Assembly: GCF_015291745.1 (NCBI RefSeq)
Contig: NZ_CP030059.1
Coordinates: 7,281,501 to 7,345,500 of the forward strand
DNA length: 64,000 nt
Reading direction: 5' to 3'
DNA from: Bradyrhizobium sp. CCBAU 53351
GTDB taxonomy: Bacteria > Pseudomonadota > Alphaproteobacteria > Rhizobiales > Xanthobacteraceae
Shown: positions 63,218 through 64,000 of the stretch, piece by piece
Numbering within the stretch: position 1 is the first letter of the stretch
Layout: every line of letters begins with the position of its first letter
Program-made: the position numbers and the translations under genes
The notes under the pieces: generated by a model
What the model was told of the DNA's origin: nothing
The model's database searches: none
Seen by the model: the letters and a program-made list of their open reading frames with translations, nothing else

Positions 63218-63754
63218 CTATCGCGACAGGCGCTTTGCGATGTGAACCGACTGCCAGTCTCCGAGCCCGGTATCGTTGAAGCCCGCCTTCTTCGCGAGAC
63301 CCCGCATCTCCGCATTGGTGCGCGCCGTCTCGGCGGCGATCATCTCATGGCCGAGATCGATCGCGCGCGTCTCCATCGCCGTCATCATCTGAAGGCCAAG
63401 ACCTTTGCGCTGGAAGGCATCGGCGACCGAGATGGCAAATTCGCCATGCCGTGCCGCCGCGTCATAGGCATATCGCGCTTCGCCGATGATCCTGCCCCGC
63501 CCATCCTCCCTGAGCTCGGCAAGCAAAGTGAAATTGTCGAGACCGCTGCTCCTGGCGATGCATTCGGCCGCGACCACGCCGGGGTCCGCTCGCGCGCCGC
63601 TGAAGCGCTTGTTGCGGGACGTCGTGGAGAGGTCGGTGAAATAGACCGACAGGCTCTCGACGTCGGACGCGCTGGCGGTCCTGATGCAGACCATGCCCTT
63701 CGCTTCGGCCAGTTCGACCGGCTCGACGACAGCTCCCGGAAACAGCTGTGACAT
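63218..63754 (-). CDS. GNAT family N-acetyltransferase
   Basis: 178 residues. The acetyl-CoA-binding motif is seen as GEFAISVADAFQRKGLGLQMMTAM (Q/R-x-x-G-x-G/A form), followed by IAAETARTNAEMRGLAKKAGF, as in GNAT enzymes related to the acetyltransferase part of Pat-type proteins. The substrate (protein lysine, amine or other) cannot be told. The ATG at 63754 starts at the expected place (VCIRTASASDVESLSVYF); the longer frame upstream is noise. It follows the cis-prenyltransferase gene on the same strand with a 120-bp gap. Confidence 0.88.
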   Translation of the reverse strand: MSQLFPGAVVEPVELAEAKGMVCIRTASASDVESLSVYFTDLSTTSRNKRFSGARADPGVVAAECIARSSGLDNFTLLAELREDGRGRIIGEARYAYDAAARHGEFAISVADAFQRKGLGLQMMTAMETRAIDLGHEMIAAETARTNAEMRGLAKKAGFNDTGLGDWQSVHIAKRLSR

Positions 63755-63876
63755 GCGTGATGCTCTCGGCAGGTTGCTGGGAGTTGCAGACCTAGCCGAG
63801 GCCGCACGCCATCCGCTTGGACGTTGCTGCCAATCATGCGGCTGAAAACGAACAGCTCGTTCTCGTGTGCCGCACG

Positions 63877-64000
63877 TCACACACGGGAGAGTGACGGCAC
63901 CTCCTCGGGCATGATCGCCTGAAGACCGCCGAAGCGGCGCTCGCGGCCATGGAAGGACGCCAGGGCGGCGGCGAGATCGCCCGCGTCGAACTCGGGCCAC
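63877..64000 (-). CDS. Isoprenyl diphosphate synthase, UppS family (C-terminal end only)
   Basis: Only the last 40 codons lie in the window, entering from the right edge. WPEFDAGDLAAALASFHGRE followed by RRFGGL matches the conserved C-terminal end of cis-prenyltransferases (undecaprenyl diphosphate synthase), which make the C55 carrier for cell-wall and polysaccharide synthesis. A short tail and TGA at 63877 follow. The usual uppS is followed by cdsA; here the next gene is a GNAT gene, so this may be a second copy. Confidence 0.7.
   Translation of the reverse strand, partial: WPEFDAGDLAAALASFHGRERRFGGLQAIMPEEVPSLSRV

Overview
The window is GC-rich, densely coded chromosomal DNA that looks like Bradyrhizobium or a close relative in the Nitrobacteraceae. 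The main reasons are a RegS/RegR redox two-component pair with a quinone motif and a redox cysteine in RegS, an intracellular PHB depolymerase, a GlnD of the rhizobial type, an MmcB-type repair nuclease, many c-di-GMP proteins and many short palindromic intergenic repeats. I saw no rRNA, CRISPR array, integrase or transposase. One tRNA is present (Arg, anticodon CCG). Species cannot be named from this.

Layout. 1-9.1 kb: the 3' part of mutS, a soluble triple-PAS chemoreceptor, a membrane protein, an OsmC-family protein and an SsuABC-like importer, all but mutS on the minus strand. 9.3-18.1 kb: glnD, a LysR regulator divergent from a small NTF2-fold protein, an O6-alkylguanine-DNA alkyltransferase, a DUF1304 membrane protein, two tandem paralogous periplasmic binding proteins without a transporter, and a DUF1330 protein. 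18.3-25.8 kb: a class A penicillin-binding protein, an SDR without its catalytic tyrosine, a zinc peptidase of the YgjP type, intracellular PHB depolymerase and an ABC-2 exporter. 25.9-38 kb: regSR, mmcB, two convergent GH13 enzymes (trehalose-synthase-like and alpha-glucosidase-like), a secreted VWA protein, a glyoxalase-II-like hydrolase, a divergent HxlR/monooxygenase pair, a PHB-depolymerase-family esterase and a DHA2 multidrug exporter. 38-43 kb: a luciferase-like monooxygenase, a cytochrome P450, an SDR and an HWE-type histidine kinase.

43.2-59.7 kb is the most system-like part. A PAS-GGDEF-EAL protein is followed by a sigma-54 activator, a good -24/-12 promoter with nearby dyads, an MHS-family carboxylate-type permease, a fused two-lobe CoA-transferase and a complete branched-chain-amino-acid-type ABC importer whose last four genes overlap by 4 nt. 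Then come a membrane-anchored sensor-PAS-PAS-GGDEF-EAL protein and, overlapping it by one base, a GGDEF protein with an intact product-inhibition site. The simplest reading is a sigma-54-controlled locus that imports an organic acid by two routes and activates it as a CoA thioester, flanked by c-di-GMP enzymes.

59.7-64 kb holds tRNA-Arg, two small conserved-looking proteins of unknown function, TspO, DNA polymerase IV, a 3-methyladenine glycosylase I-like protein, a GNAT acetyltransferase and the C-terminal end of a cis-prenyltransferase (UppS family) that runs off the window.

All functional names come from reading motifs and family resemblance by eye; no database search was possible. Start codons were moved from the longest reading frame to the best ribosome-binding site where the sequence allowed it.
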